Shown: in pieces, positions 17,772-25,980 of the stretch
Layout: every line of letters starts with the position of its first letter
Position numbering within the stretch: position 1 is the first letter of the stretch
Origin: Bacteroidetes bacterium UBA6161
GTDB lineage: Bacteria; Bacteroidota; Bacteroidia; NS11-12g; UBA955
Reading direction: 5' to 3'
DNA length: 64,000 bases
NCBI GenBank assembly: GCA_002422315.1
Contig: DIUJ01000057.1
Location: 1 to 64,000 of the forward strand
Notes under the pieces: generated by a model
Told to the model about the DNA's origin: nothing
Database searches by the model: none
The model's input: the letters and a program-made list of their open reading frames with translations, nothing else
Made by a program: the position numbers and the translations under genes

Positions 17772-18899
17772 ATGTCTGAAAAATTACCCATTTCCGTTTT
17801 AGTAGCTTCGTGTAACGAAGGTCATTTGTTGGAAGATTGCCTAAAGTCTTTGCAATTTTGTGATGAGATTTATTTTGTGAATTTGGGTTCAACTGATAAT
17901 TCTGTGGAAATTGCGAGTAAATACGCAACTGTAATGGAAGAATTTCATAAAGTACCTCGAATTGAAGACGTTCATCCTATCTATATCCCCAAGCTTAAAC
18001 ATGATTGGTTTATTTTAATTGACCCAGACGAACGCATTAGGACAGAACTAGCGGATGATATTAGAAAGTACATCCAAAATCCGGAACCCTTTAAATCTTT
18101 AGTCAGGGCTTATTTGTGGTATTTTTTCAAAGGAAAAAAACTAAAGGGCGGACCTTATCAAAAAGCTGTGAGGGGGAGATTATTATTTTACCGACCTGGC
18201 ATCAACATAACAGACGAAGTTCATACAGGCATCACAGCCAAACCAGGTTATGGCATTGCAGAAATACCCTTTACAGGCTTAAATTACGACGAGCACTATT
18301 GGTGTAACTCGTGGGCACAGCTTAAAGACAAACATACACGCTATGCCAAAGGCGAAGGTAAGGTCTTGTATCAAGAAGGCAAGCGATTTTCATGGTTTAA
18401 GCTGATTTATAAAACCATACAAGCTTTTTTGATTGCTTTTATCAAGCAAGAATATTACAGAGATGGGTTCACAGGTTTAAAATTCTCATACCACGAAGGG
18501 CGATACAGTTATATCAGTTGGATGAGTTTAAGAAAATACCAAGTGGAGTTGAAGAAAGAAGGGAAACTGCTAACTCCCAAGCAAGTGGCAATGGAACAAA
18601 TGCAACAAAAAGTGCAACAGTTTGTTACAGAAACAGAACGAATAGCAATGTCCTACAAGCAAACAGAAGACACAAGCTTGAAGGCACAAATTATACAACA
18701 ATACCAAAAATCCTTGCACCGTTTGGTGAACGATGCCTTGGAAATCAATGCTTTTGACATGGCACAAAAAGCAATGGAAGCAGCCTCTTTTAATGACGAA
18801 ATGAAAACGTATGTTGTAAAGGATTTATTGATGGGAAGACTGAAATTGATACAGCATTCAGGGAGTTATAGGTTGGTGAAAAGAATGAAAAAAAATTAA
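17772..18899 (+). CDS. GT2-family glycosyltransferase (WaaE/LgtF-like)
   Basis: The 375-residue protein has the short GT2 core of the WaaE/LgtF branch: SVLVASCNEGHLLEDCLKSL, VNLGSTDNS, and a DPDERI motif in the DXD position. Residues about 255-375 form a long charged helical tail after the catalytic domain, longer than in many relatives. It begins three bases after the previous GT2 gene, and the asparagine synthetase gene follows ten bases later. It probably adds one sugar to the growing lipid-linked oligosaccharide. Specificity is unknown. Confidence 0.82.
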   Translation: MSEKLPISVLVASCNEGHLLEDCLKSLQFCDEIYFVNLGSTDNSVEIASKYATVMEEFHKVPRIEDVHPIYIPKLKHDWFILIDPDERIRTELADDIRKYIQNPEPFKSLVRAYLWYFFKGKKLKGGPYQKAVRGRLLFYRPGINITDEVHTGITAKPGYGIAEIPFTGLNYDEHYWCNSWAQLKDKHTRYAKGEGKVLYQEGKRFSWFKLIYKTIQAFLIAFIKQEYYRDGFTGLKFSYHEGRYSYISWMSLRKYQVELKKEGKLLTPKQVAMEQMQQKVQQFVTETERIAMSYKQTEDTSLKAQIIQQYQKSLHRLVNDALEINAFDMAQKAMEAASFNDEMKTYVVKDLLMGRLKLIQHSGSYRLVKRMKKN

Positions 18900-18909
18900 A
18901 AAAATAGCC

Positions 18910-20829
18910 ATGTGCGGCATCTCCGGAATATATAACTTAAACAACAACCCCGTTTCATTAGAAACATTAAAACGTTTCACCGATTCCATGGTTCACCGTG
19001 GTCCTGATGGGGCAGGTTATGAGTTGTTTGATAATGAAACATTGGGTTTGGGGCAGCGCCGTTTGTCTATTTTAGATTTAAGCGAGGCCGGTAAACAACC
19101 CATGTCTTATGCAGATGGGCGTTATTGGATAACTTACAATGGCGAAATATTTAATTTTATTGAAGTCAAAGAAGAACTTCAACAATTGGGTCATGCTTTC
19201 AAATCAGACACAGATACGGAAGTTATTTTAGCGGCTTATGCGCAATGGGGTAAAACTTGCTTAAATAAGTTCAATGGCATGTGGGCATTTGCCATTTGGG
19301 ATGAGCAAGATAAAACATTGTTTTTGGCACGTGATAGATTTGGCATTAAACCACTGTATTATACTTTCACTGACTACCTAATAGCTTTTGCTTCTGAAAC
19401 GATAGCATTTAAAAATTTAGATGGTTTTAAAAGGAATATAAATGGAGATAGAATAAAAGAAATAGTTGAAAATTCCTTGGCTCACGAAGGATTAGGATTA
19501 ACCATTTATGACAACATTTATCAAATACTTCCTGGTCATACTTTAACAATTCAAAAAGGGAAACCATTACCCAAACAAAAAAGATGGTATGACATTCGAG
19601 CTAAAATAAAAGAAGCCAATACCAATTCATACGAAGAAAATGTAAAGTCATTTTATAATTTATTTGAAAATGCCTGTAAAATAAGAATGCGTTCGGATGT
19701 ACCATTGGCTTCAGCATTAAGCGGCGGGTTAGATTCCTCCTCTGTGTATTCAATGGTAAACCACATAAGCGAAAAATCAAACAATAACAGTCGACAAGCC
19801 CAACATTGTAAGAAAGCCATTACAGCAGTTTTTCCAGGCACAGAAATGGATGAAAAACAGTATGCTGAAGTAGTAGCTGAAAAATGGGGCAAAGAAAATT
19901 GGGTTTGTACTAGTAACAATATGGACCACTTGGCTCAAGAATTAGAGCAGGTTACCATAAAATTTGATACAATTGCGGGGACGCCGATGAATGCTATTAC
20001 CAAAATTTATGAAGGAGTCCGCAATGAACAAGTGATTGTATCTTTAGATGGTCATGGCGTAGATGAAATGTTGTTTGGCTATAGGTATATGTTAGACAAA
20101 TTGTTTTACTACTATTTAGAAATTGGTAGTATTGAAAAAGCCATGTTAGTTAAAGAGGTTTTGGTGAACCTATATCATGAAAGTAACAGAGAATCCGTAA
20201 GTAAAAGACTAGGCTCACTAATTAGCCAAGTGGAAAAAAATAAGAACAGTTTAAAGGGTAAATTGAAGTCTTTATTGAAACCAATAAAGCCTAAAGTAGA
20301 TTTAATTAAAATCCCTAATGAGTCCAATCAACTCAGTGATGACTTGTATCATTTCGAAGCATTTCCTTATGAACAACAAATTTTATTGAATGACTTTTTC
20401 ATTTATAGCTTACCAACTTACCTAAGGGATTTTGACAGAGCATCTATGCAACACAGTGTGGAAGTGAGGATGCCTTTTATGGATTATAGATTAGTAGAAT
20501 TTTGTTTCCAATTACCTGTAGAACACAAATTGGGAATGGGTTTTACCAAACGGATTTTAAGAGATGCGGTAAAAGAGATAGTGCCAAAATCGATAGTAGA
20601 GAGAACCTATAAAGTAGGCATAGGTTCTCCTTTGGTTTCATGGTTTAATAATGAGTTAAACAACTATGCTCAAGAACTATTGAGCACAAGTGAATTAGAC
20701 CTGTTTTTAAAAGAATTAAATTTCGAAGACAAGTCAGTTTATTTAGAACAATTACAAAACAAAACACTAACAGATGCTTTAGCAGTTCAGCTGTGGCAAG
20801 CTATCAATTACAAAACAATCAATGAATAA
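18910..20829 (+). CDS. asnB: Glutamine-hydrolysing asparagine synthetase-like (AsnB family)
   Basis: This 639-residue protein has both AsnB domains. The N-terminal glutaminase begins MCGISGIYNL with the nucleophile Cys2, and the synthetase domain has the PP-loop SGGLDSSS at about 271-278. AsnB-family proteins make asparagine, but in polysaccharide loci relatives amidate sugar carboxylates such as uronic acids. It lies two bases from an N-acetyl-sugar amidotransferase gene and within a run of glycan genes, so a sugar-amidating role is the more likely reading here. Sequence alone cannot exclude ordinary asparagine synthesis. Confidence 0.85.
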   Translation: MCGISGIYNLNNNPVSLETLKRFTDSMVHRGPDGAGYELFDNETLGLGQRRLSILDLSEAGKQPMSYADGRYWITYNGEIFNFIEVKEELQQLGHAFKSDTDTEVILAAYAQWGKTCLNKFNGMWAFAIWDEQDKTLFLARDRFGIKPLYYTFTDYLIAFASETIAFKNLDGFKRNINGDRIKEIVENSLAHEGLGLTIYDNIYQILPGHTLTIQKGKPLPKQKRWYDIRAKIKEANTNSYEENVKSFYNLFENACKIRMRSDVPLASALSGGLDSSSVYSMVNHISEKSNNNSRQAQHCKKAITAVFPGTEMDEKQYAEVVAEKWGKENWVCTSNNMDHLAQELEQVTIKFDTIAGTPMNAITKIYEGVRNEQVIVSLDGHGVDEMLFGYRYMLDKLFYYYLEIGSIEKAMLVKEVLVNLYHESNRESVSKRLGSLISQVEKNKNSLKGKLKSLLKPIKPKVDLIKIPNESNQLSDDLYHFEAFPYEQQILLNDFFIYSLPTYLRDFDRASMQHSVEVRMPFMDYRLVEFCFQLPVEHKLGMGFTKRILRDAVKEIVPKSIVERTYKVGIGSPLVSWFNNELNNYAQELLSTSELDLFLKELNFEDKSVYLEQLQNKTLTDALAVQLWQAINYKTINE

Positions 20830-20831
20830 TT

Positions 20832-21986
20832 ATGCAGAAAACGGAAGCAATACAATGTAGTAAGTGTGTTTTAGATACCAATGACGATCCAAACTTAACA
20901 TTCAATAGTAATGGAGTTTGTAACCATTGTCAGGCTTACGAAAAGGCTTATGTTTTTAATCCACTTTCTGAAATACAAAAGCAAAATTTATTAAAGGATT
21001 CACTAGAGATTATTAAAAGTGGAAAAGGAAAATACCAAGCAATATTAGGATTGAGTGGTGGCGTAGATAGTTCTTATCTAGCATACCTAGCTAAGGAATG
21101 GGATATAAGAGTTTTATTAGTTCATTTTGACAATGGATGGAACAGTGAATTGGCGGTTGATAATATCAATAGGATTGTAGATTACACAGGGTTCGATTTA
21201 TTTACCTATGTTGTAGATTGGGAGGAGTTTAAAGATTTACAATTGTCTTATATTAAATCATCGGTTTTAGATTGGGAAGTTCCAACGGACCATTTAATAA
21301 AAGCAACATTGTTTAATTTAGCCAAGACAAAAGGAATAAAATCCATATTATCAGGAACTAATCATCAAACAGAATTTATTTTACCACATTCAATGAGGTA
21401 TAATAAAGCAGATACAGATAATATTAGTGACATTCACCAAAAATTTGGAACTAAATCACTAAAAACAACAAAATTATTAAGTCCCTTAAAGGAATATTTG
21501 GAAACTAAAAAACACAATATTCAATTTCACCCTTTATTAGATTTTGTTTACTATAACAAAGACCACGCAAAAAAAACGATTATAGAAAAAATGGGTTGGA
21601 GAGATTATGGCGGCAAACATTATGAATCCATATTTACTCGTTTTTACCAAGGCTATGTATTACCTACAAAGTTTGGAGTTGATAAAAGAAAGGCACATTT
21701 GGCTAGTTTAATTAACTCGGGTCAAATAAGTAAAGAAGATGCAATAAAAGAATTAGAAAAGCCATCCTATCCAAGTAAAGAAATGCTTGAAAATGATTTT
21801 GAATTTGTTGCTAAGAAATTTAATTTAACTAACGAAGAGTTAGGTTCCTATATCAATGAAAAACCAATTCCACATAGTCATTATAAACAATACAATACCA
21901 AAAATTTGAAGCGATTTAAGAAGTTAGAAGTTTATTTAAATCCCAATTTGTACATCAATTATTTAAAGAAGAAATTAAAGAAATAG
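20832..21986 (+). CDS. N-acetyl sugar amidotransferase (WbpG/PseA family), copy 1
   Basis: The 384-residue PP-loop ATPase has two N-terminal CxxC pairs (CSKC, CNHC) likely to bind zinc, and the ATP pyrophosphatase loop GLSGGVDSS. WbpG-type enzymes convert an acetamido group of a nucleotide sugar to an acetamidino group using ammonia supplied by HisH/HisF-like partners. The only HisH/HisF pair in the window is 20 kb away, next to a second copy of this family. Shared segments with that copy include VHFDNGWNSELAV and FTYVVDWEEFKDLQLSYIK. It is followed after two bases by a PIG-L deacetylase gene. The target could be the legionaminic acid precursor, but that is inference. Confidence 0.87.
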   Translation: MQKTEAIQCSKCVLDTNDDPNLTFNSNGVCNHCQAYEKAYVFNPLSEIQKQNLLKDSLEIIKSGKGKYQAILGLSGGVDSSYLAYLAKEWDIRVLLVHFDNGWNSELAVDNINRIVDYTGFDLFTYVVDWEEFKDLQLSYIKSSVLDWEVPTDHLIKATLFNLAKTKGIKSILSGTNHQTEFILPHSMRYNKADTDNISDIHQKFGTKSLKTTKLLSPLKEYLETKKHNIQFHPLLDFVYYNKDHAKKTIIEKMGWRDYGGKHYESIFTRFYQGYVLPTKFGVDKRKAHLASLINSGQISKEDAIKELEKPSYPSKEMLENDFEFVAKKFNLTNEELGSYINEKPIPHSHYKQYNTKNLKRFKKLEVYLNPNLYINYLKKKLKK

Positions 21987-21988
21987 CC

Positions 21989-22618
21989 ATGAAATATAAA
22001 AAAGTATTGGTATTAGCGCCACATACTGACGATGGAGAATTAGGGTGTGGAGCTACAATAAATAGAATGATAGAAGAAGGTTCTGAAGTGTACTATTTGG
22101 CATTTTCAGCTTGTGAGCAATCTGTGTTAAAAGAGTTTCCATCTGATATACTTATAACGGAAGTAAAGGAAGCAACCCAAAAGTTAGGGATAAAACCAGA
22201 AAACCTTATTCTTTTAAAGTATGAGGTAAGGACCTTTAATTTCAGAAGACAAGATATATTGAATGATATGATTCATTATCGCGACCTAATAAAGCCTGAT
22301 TTGGTTTTTATGCCATGTTCTAATGATGTTCACCAAGACCATGAAACCATATATAAAGAAGGAGTAAGGGCATTTAAATTTTGTTCCATTCTTTGTTATG
22401 AGTTGCCTTGGAATAATTTCAGTATGACTACAAGCATGTTTGTAAATTTGGATACAAAACATATAAATGCAAAAATTGAAGCATTAAAAGCCTACAAATC
22501 TCAAGCACATAGACCATACGCAAACGAACAATTTATAAAGTCGCTAGCTATAACAAGGGGGACACAAATTCAAACAGAATTTGCAGAAGCTTTTGAAATA
22601 AAAAGAATATTATACTAA
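21989..22618 (+). CDS. PIG-L family N-deacetylase
   Basis: This 209-residue protein has the zinc-binding motif of the LmbE/PIG-L family (PHTDDGELGCG at about 11-21, with H12, D14 and D15) and a distal HQDHE that supplies the third ligand. PIG-L enzymes remove N-acetyl groups from GlcNAc-containing substrates. The gene's TAA overlaps the ATG of an LpxD-like N-acyltransferase (TAATG), so the two are probably made together. A deacetylation-reacylation pair acting on an amino sugar is a reasonable inference. The substrate is unknown. Confidence 0.87.
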   Translation: MKYKKVLVLAPHTDDGELGCGATINRMIEEGSEVYYLAFSACEQSVLKEFPSDILITEVKEATQKLGIKPENLILLKYEVRTFNFRRQDILNDMIHYRDLIKPDLVFMPCSNDVHQDHETIYKEGVRAFKFCSILCYELPWNNFSMTTSMFVNLDTKHINAKIEALKAYKSQAHRPYANEQFIKSLAITRGTQIQTEFAEAFEIKRILY

Positions 22619-23556
22619 TGGAAACTATTATAAATTATCAACATTTGCAATCTATTTTTGGGGAAGATTGCAAGTTTATTGGAAATAAAGAGTTGATTTT
22701 TGATAAAATACAATCCATTTACGAATGTGAAGAAGGCAATATAACTTGGGTTAAACCAGCGGTCAAGGATGAGGAGGTTTTAATAAATCAAACTAAAGCT
22801 ACGTGTATATTATGCAGTGAGGAATCTTATAACAAATTTAAAGGGAATATTGATAATAAATTATTTGTTATTCATGAAGACCCCAAAATGCTATACCTTT
22901 ATATGAATAAGTTTATAGAGGATCAAATAGAGATTAAAGTTCAAAAATCATTTATACATCCAACAGCAATAGTAGATGCTAATTGTAAAATTGGGAAAAA
23001 TGTACAAATCGGAGCATATTCAATTATTGGTGCATGTGAAATTGGGGAAGGAACTATTATAGGGGAGTCTGTAAAACTATTTGATTGTGTGAAAATCGGA
23101 AAAAATTGTGAAATTAGAGAATTTACATCTATAGGGGGCAAGGGTTTAGGGTATTATAAAGGCAAGGATGGCACTTTAGAGCATATACCCCATTTAGGGC
23201 AAGTAATCATAGAAGACAATGTGCATATATACCCATTTGTAAACATCGATCAAGGAACATTAGGAACAACAAGAGTTGGTAAAGGTTCTGCCATAGATCA
23301 CCATGTACACATAGGGCATAATGCAAGTGTAGGAGAAAATTCAATTTTAGTATGCGGAACTGTAATGGCAGGAGGCTCCAAAGTTCTAGATAATTGTTTT
23401 ATTGGTGGTAATACTCAGATTAGACAGAAATGTGTTATAGGAAATAGAGTTATTACAGGAATGGGTTCTGTAGTTGTTAAGGATATTCCAGATAACGAAG
23501 TATGGGCAGGTAATCCAGCTGTTTTTCTTAAAAAAACACCTGAGCAAATGTTTTAA
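22618..23556 (+). CDS. LpxD-like sugar N-acyltransferase
   Basis: The 312-residue protein has an LpxD-type N-terminal domain (about 1-100) followed by left-handed beta-helix hexapeptide repeats (FIHPTAIVDANCKIGKNVQ, IGACEIGEGTIIG). The catalytic histidine region reads GSAIDHHVHIGHNA. LpxD itself acylates UDP-3-O-acyl-GlcN in lipid A synthesis, but this copy lies inside a glycan operon and next to a PIG-L deacetylase, so it probably acylates an amino sugar of the surface polysaccharide. The lipid A enzyme is expected elsewhere in the genome. The gene is one base from the next start. Confidence 0.82.
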   Translation: METIINYQHLQSIFGEDCKFIGNKELIFDKIQSIYECEEGNITWVKPAVKDEEVLINQTKATCILCSEESYNKFKGNIDNKLFVIHEDPKMLYLYMNKFIEDQIEIKVQKSFIHPTAIVDANCKIGKNVQIGAYSIIGACEIGEGTIIGESVKLFDCVKIGKNCEIREFTSIGGKGLGYYKGKDGTLEHIPHLGQVIIEDNVHIYPFVNIDQGTLGTTRVGKGSAIDHHVHIGHNASVGENSILVCGTVMAGGSKVLDNCFIGGNTQIRQKCVIGNRVITGMGSVVVKDIPDNEVWAGNPAVFLKKTPEQMF

Positions 23557-23557
23557 A

Positions 23558-24742
23558 ATGAAAATCATATATATTTTCACTTCTCCTACGTTGACAAGTT
23601 CTTCTGTTCAAAATAAAGTTTTGTCTCAAATAGAAGCAATAAACCAAAGCGGCGTTCTATGTATCGGCGCTTTTTTTTCTACCCAAATAGTTGATGAAAC
23701 AAAGTTAAATGACAAGGTAAGTTTTTATCCAGTTGTTAAAGCAAAACAGAGTTTTTTTAATAAAATCTATCAAAGAAGACAATTAGACAAGGCTTTGTAT
23801 GATTTTATAGAAAGAGAATATGCTGACACGGATTTTTTCTACATCAGAAACCCGGGCTCTACTTTCCTTTTTACGAAACTGGTTAAAAGATTCGGAAAAA
23901 AAATAGTCATAGAGCACCAATCAAAGGAATTAGACGAAATTAAAAGCTTGATGAAAGAAAATGTATTTGGCCTCAAACCATCAAAGTTTCTTAGTTGGTT
24001 TCAGTATTCATTTTGGCCATTTTACAATGAAGTATTATTTGGCCATAGAATAAATAAAAAAATTCGGGCTAGTATAGCTGTTACAAACGAAATAGCCCAA
24101 TTTCAAAGACAAAAAGGAAGCAAAAATGTATTTACAATTACAAATGGCATTACAGTAAAAAACTATTCCCTAAGACAGCCAGTTGAGTTTAAAAGCGAAT
24201 TAAACCTTTTGTTTTTGAAAGGTAGTTCGGGTTATTCCCCTTGGAATGGATTTGATAGACTAGTAGATTCAATAGACCATTATTATTTAAATATTGAGAA
24301 TAAAGCAGAAATAAAGTTATTTGTATATGGCAATCATTCGGAAGGAGAAATCCCTAAAAGAGATTATATTGTAGAAGGAGGATATCTTACAGGAGTAGAA
24401 CTAGATACCATATTTAATCAAATTCACATAGGCGTGTCTGGAATTCAAGTGTATTTGAAAAATTTCAAAGAAGCAACCAGTTTAAAAATACGGGAATATA
24501 TTGCACGAGGACTTCCATTTATTTATGCATACACTGACCCAGATTTGAATGAAGATTCCAAAGAATTTGCATTAGAATTCCCCAATGATGATAGCCTCAT
24601 AGACATGGAAAAAGTTATTGAGTTTGCGAAAAAAGCTTTGGAGGATAAAGAATTACCTCAAAAAATGAGAAAATATGCCGAAGAGCATTTGGATTATGAG
24701 GTGAAAATGAAAAAACTGTATCAAGAGTTGCAGAGACTCTAA
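23558..24742 (+). CDS. GT4-like glycosyltransferase
   Basis: This is a GT-B glycosyltransferase of 394 residues. The C-terminal lobe has the donor-site pattern EATSLKIREYIARGLPFIYA, as in GT4 enzymes, and the N-terminal lobe begins MKIIYIFTSPTLTSSSV. I place the start at ATG 23558, one base after the upstream stop. An upstream in-frame extension exists but would overlap the LpxD-like gene by more than 80 bases and does not look like part of the fold. It is the last gene of the tightly packed block that began at legB. Confidence 0.82.
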   Translation: MKIIYIFTSPTLTSSSVQNKVLSQIEAINQSGVLCIGAFFSTQIVDETKLNDKVSFYPVVKAKQSFFNKIYQRRQLDKALYDFIEREYADTDFFYIRNPGSTFLFTKLVKRFGKKIVIEHQSKELDEIKSLMKENVFGLKPSKFLSWFQYSFWPFYNEVLFGHRINKKIRASIAVTNEIAQFQRQKGSKNVFTITNGITVKNYSLRQPVEFKSELNLLFLKGSSGYSPWNGFDRLVDSIDHYYLNIENKAEIKLFVYGNHSEGEIPKRDYIVEGGYLTGVELDTIFNQIHIGVSGIQVYLKNFKEATSLKIREYIARGLPFIYAYTDPDLNEDSKEFALEFPNDDSLIDMEKVIEFAKKALEDKELPQKMRKYAEEHLDYEVKMKKLYQELQRL

Positions 24743-24769
24743 TTTGAGCAAAATAGCGGTTACCAAAAT

Positions 24770-25399
24770 ATGAACCACATTCCCCTCTCCAATATAAAAG
24801 CCCTTCTCCTAGACCTAGACGACACCCTCTATGCCTACCCTCTATGCCACCAAGCAGGCTATGAAGCATGTAAGGCATTGGCGCAGGATAAATATGGCAT
24901 AGCCGGTTCTGAATTCGAATACGCATGGAAAACAGGGCGTAACAGAGTCCACCAAGACCTGCATGGACAAGGAGCCTCCCATTCCAGATTGCTTTATGTC
25001 CAAAAAGCCAGTGAAAACTTGTTTGGGAAATCAAATCCCCAATTTGCATTGGACATAGAAGAAACTTATTGGCGTGTTTTTTTGGATACTATGGTGTTTA
25101 ATCCTGGTGTTGAAACATTTCTGCAAGAAGCAAAAGACAAAGGGATTAAGATGTGTATCGTCACAGATTTGACTGCACAGATACAAATGCGGAAATGGTT
25201 GAAGTTGGATTTGGGGAGGTATATAGATTTTTTGGTGACATCAGAAGAGGCCGGGGTTGAAAAGCCAGGGGCGTATATGTTTGAATTGGCCATGGAGAAA
25301 TTAGGGGTGAAAGCCGAGGAATGTGCGATGATAGGGGATAGTGAGGAGAAGGATGTGAAAGGTGCAGAGGCCTTGGGGATAAAGGCTTATAAGGTTTAA
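24770..25399 (+). CDS. HAD-superfamily phosphatase
   Basis: A small HAD hydrolase of 209 residues with motif I DLDDTLY (D15, D17), motif II threonine in CIVTDL, and motif IV GDSEEKDVKGAEALG. The layout resembles pyrimidine 5'-nucleotidase/phosphoglycolate-phosphatase type proteins. In a glycan locus such enzymes often dephosphorylate a sugar or polyol phosphate. The two nucleotidyltransferases and the kinase-fused membrane protein downstream would fit such a pathway, but no substrate can be named. It is the first gene of the loosely spaced section in which repeats fill the gaps. Confidence 0.82.
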   Translation: MNHIPLSNIKALLLDLDDTLYAYPLCHQAGYEACKALAQDKYGIAGSEFEYAWKTGRNRVHQDLHGQGASHSRLLYVQKASENLFGKSNPQFALDIEETYWRVFLDTMVFNPGVETFLQEAKDKGIKMCIVTDLTAQIQMRKWLKLDLGRYIDFLVTSEEAGVEKPGAYMFELAMEKLGVKAEECAMIGDSEEKDVKGAEALGIKAYKV

Positions 25400-25406
25400 T
25401 AATTAA

Positions 25407-25428
25407 GCCACGAAGTCACTAAGGCACA
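25407..25428. repeat. Left arm of AAGGCAC inverted repeat
   Basis: GCCACGAAGTCACTAAGGCA follows the HAD stop directly. Its complement recurs as GTGCCTTAGTGGC and CTTAGTGACTTAGCGCC at 25905-25972, on the other side of the GxxExxY gene, so that gene lies inside an inverted-repeat bracket of about 0.5 kb. Confidence 0.7.
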
Positions 25429-25455
25429 ATTAAATTCGTAACAAGAATATAAAAT

Positions 25456-25851
25456 ATGACACAATTCAAGCCTTTAACACCAGAAGAAGAAGAAATAGGT
25501 AAAGCGATAGTTAATGCTGCTTTTGAAGTCCATAAAAGACTTGGACCTGGTTTATTGGAAAAGGTTTATGAAGTTTGTTTAAGTCATGAGTTAAAAAAAA
25601 GGAACTTGCTTGTTCAAAGGCAAATTGATATACCTATTCAATACGATGATATAGTATTTGATGAAGGTCTAAGGTTGGACCTTTTAGTAAACAATCTAAT
25701 AATTTGTGAATTAAAAGCAGTAGATCTTGTAAATCCAGTATGGGAAGCACAAATTTTAAGTCATTTAAAACTTACAGGAAAAAGACTTGGATATCTGATA
25801 AATTTTAATGTTCCATTAATGAAAAATGGTATTAAAAGATTTGTATTATAA
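25456..25851 (+). CDS. GxxExxY protein (PD-(D/E)XK nuclease-like)
   Basis: This 131-residue protein has the name-giving motif G32-L-L-E35-K-V-Y38 and a later D75...E85-L-K87 arrangement that fits the PD-(D/E)XK nuclease fold to which the family has been assigned. No cellular function is established. Such genes are scattered through Bacteroidota and Planctomycetota genomes, and here it has no operon partner. It is bracketed by inverted AAGGCAC-type repeats, which suggests an independently inherited unit rather than a polysaccharide gene. Confidence 0.88.
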   Translation: MTQFKPLTPEEEEIGKAIVNAAFEVHKRLGPGLLEKVYEVCLSHELKKRNLLVQRQIDIPIQYDDIVFDEGLRLDLLVNNLIICELKAVDLVNPVWEAQILSHLKLTGKRLGYLINFNVPLMKNGIKRFVL

Positions 25852-25980
25852 ATTAGTGACTTAATGCCTTTGTGGCCCCCCAAAATAAATAAAATAAAAA
25901 TCATAGTGCCTTGGTGCCTTAGTGGCAAAAAAATAAACAAAATAAAAACTTAGTGACTTAGCGCCTTAGCGGTTAAAATC
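25852..25980. repeat. Right arms of AAGGCAC inverted repeat
   Basis: Three imperfect copies of the complementary arm follow the GxxExxY stop: near 25855-25876 (TTAGTGACTTAATGCC...), 25905-25926 (GTGCCTTGGTGCC...) and 25950-25972 (TTAGTGACTTAGCGCC...), separated by AAATAAA-rich spacers. The last copy ends just before the ATG of the next gene. Confidence 0.75.
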
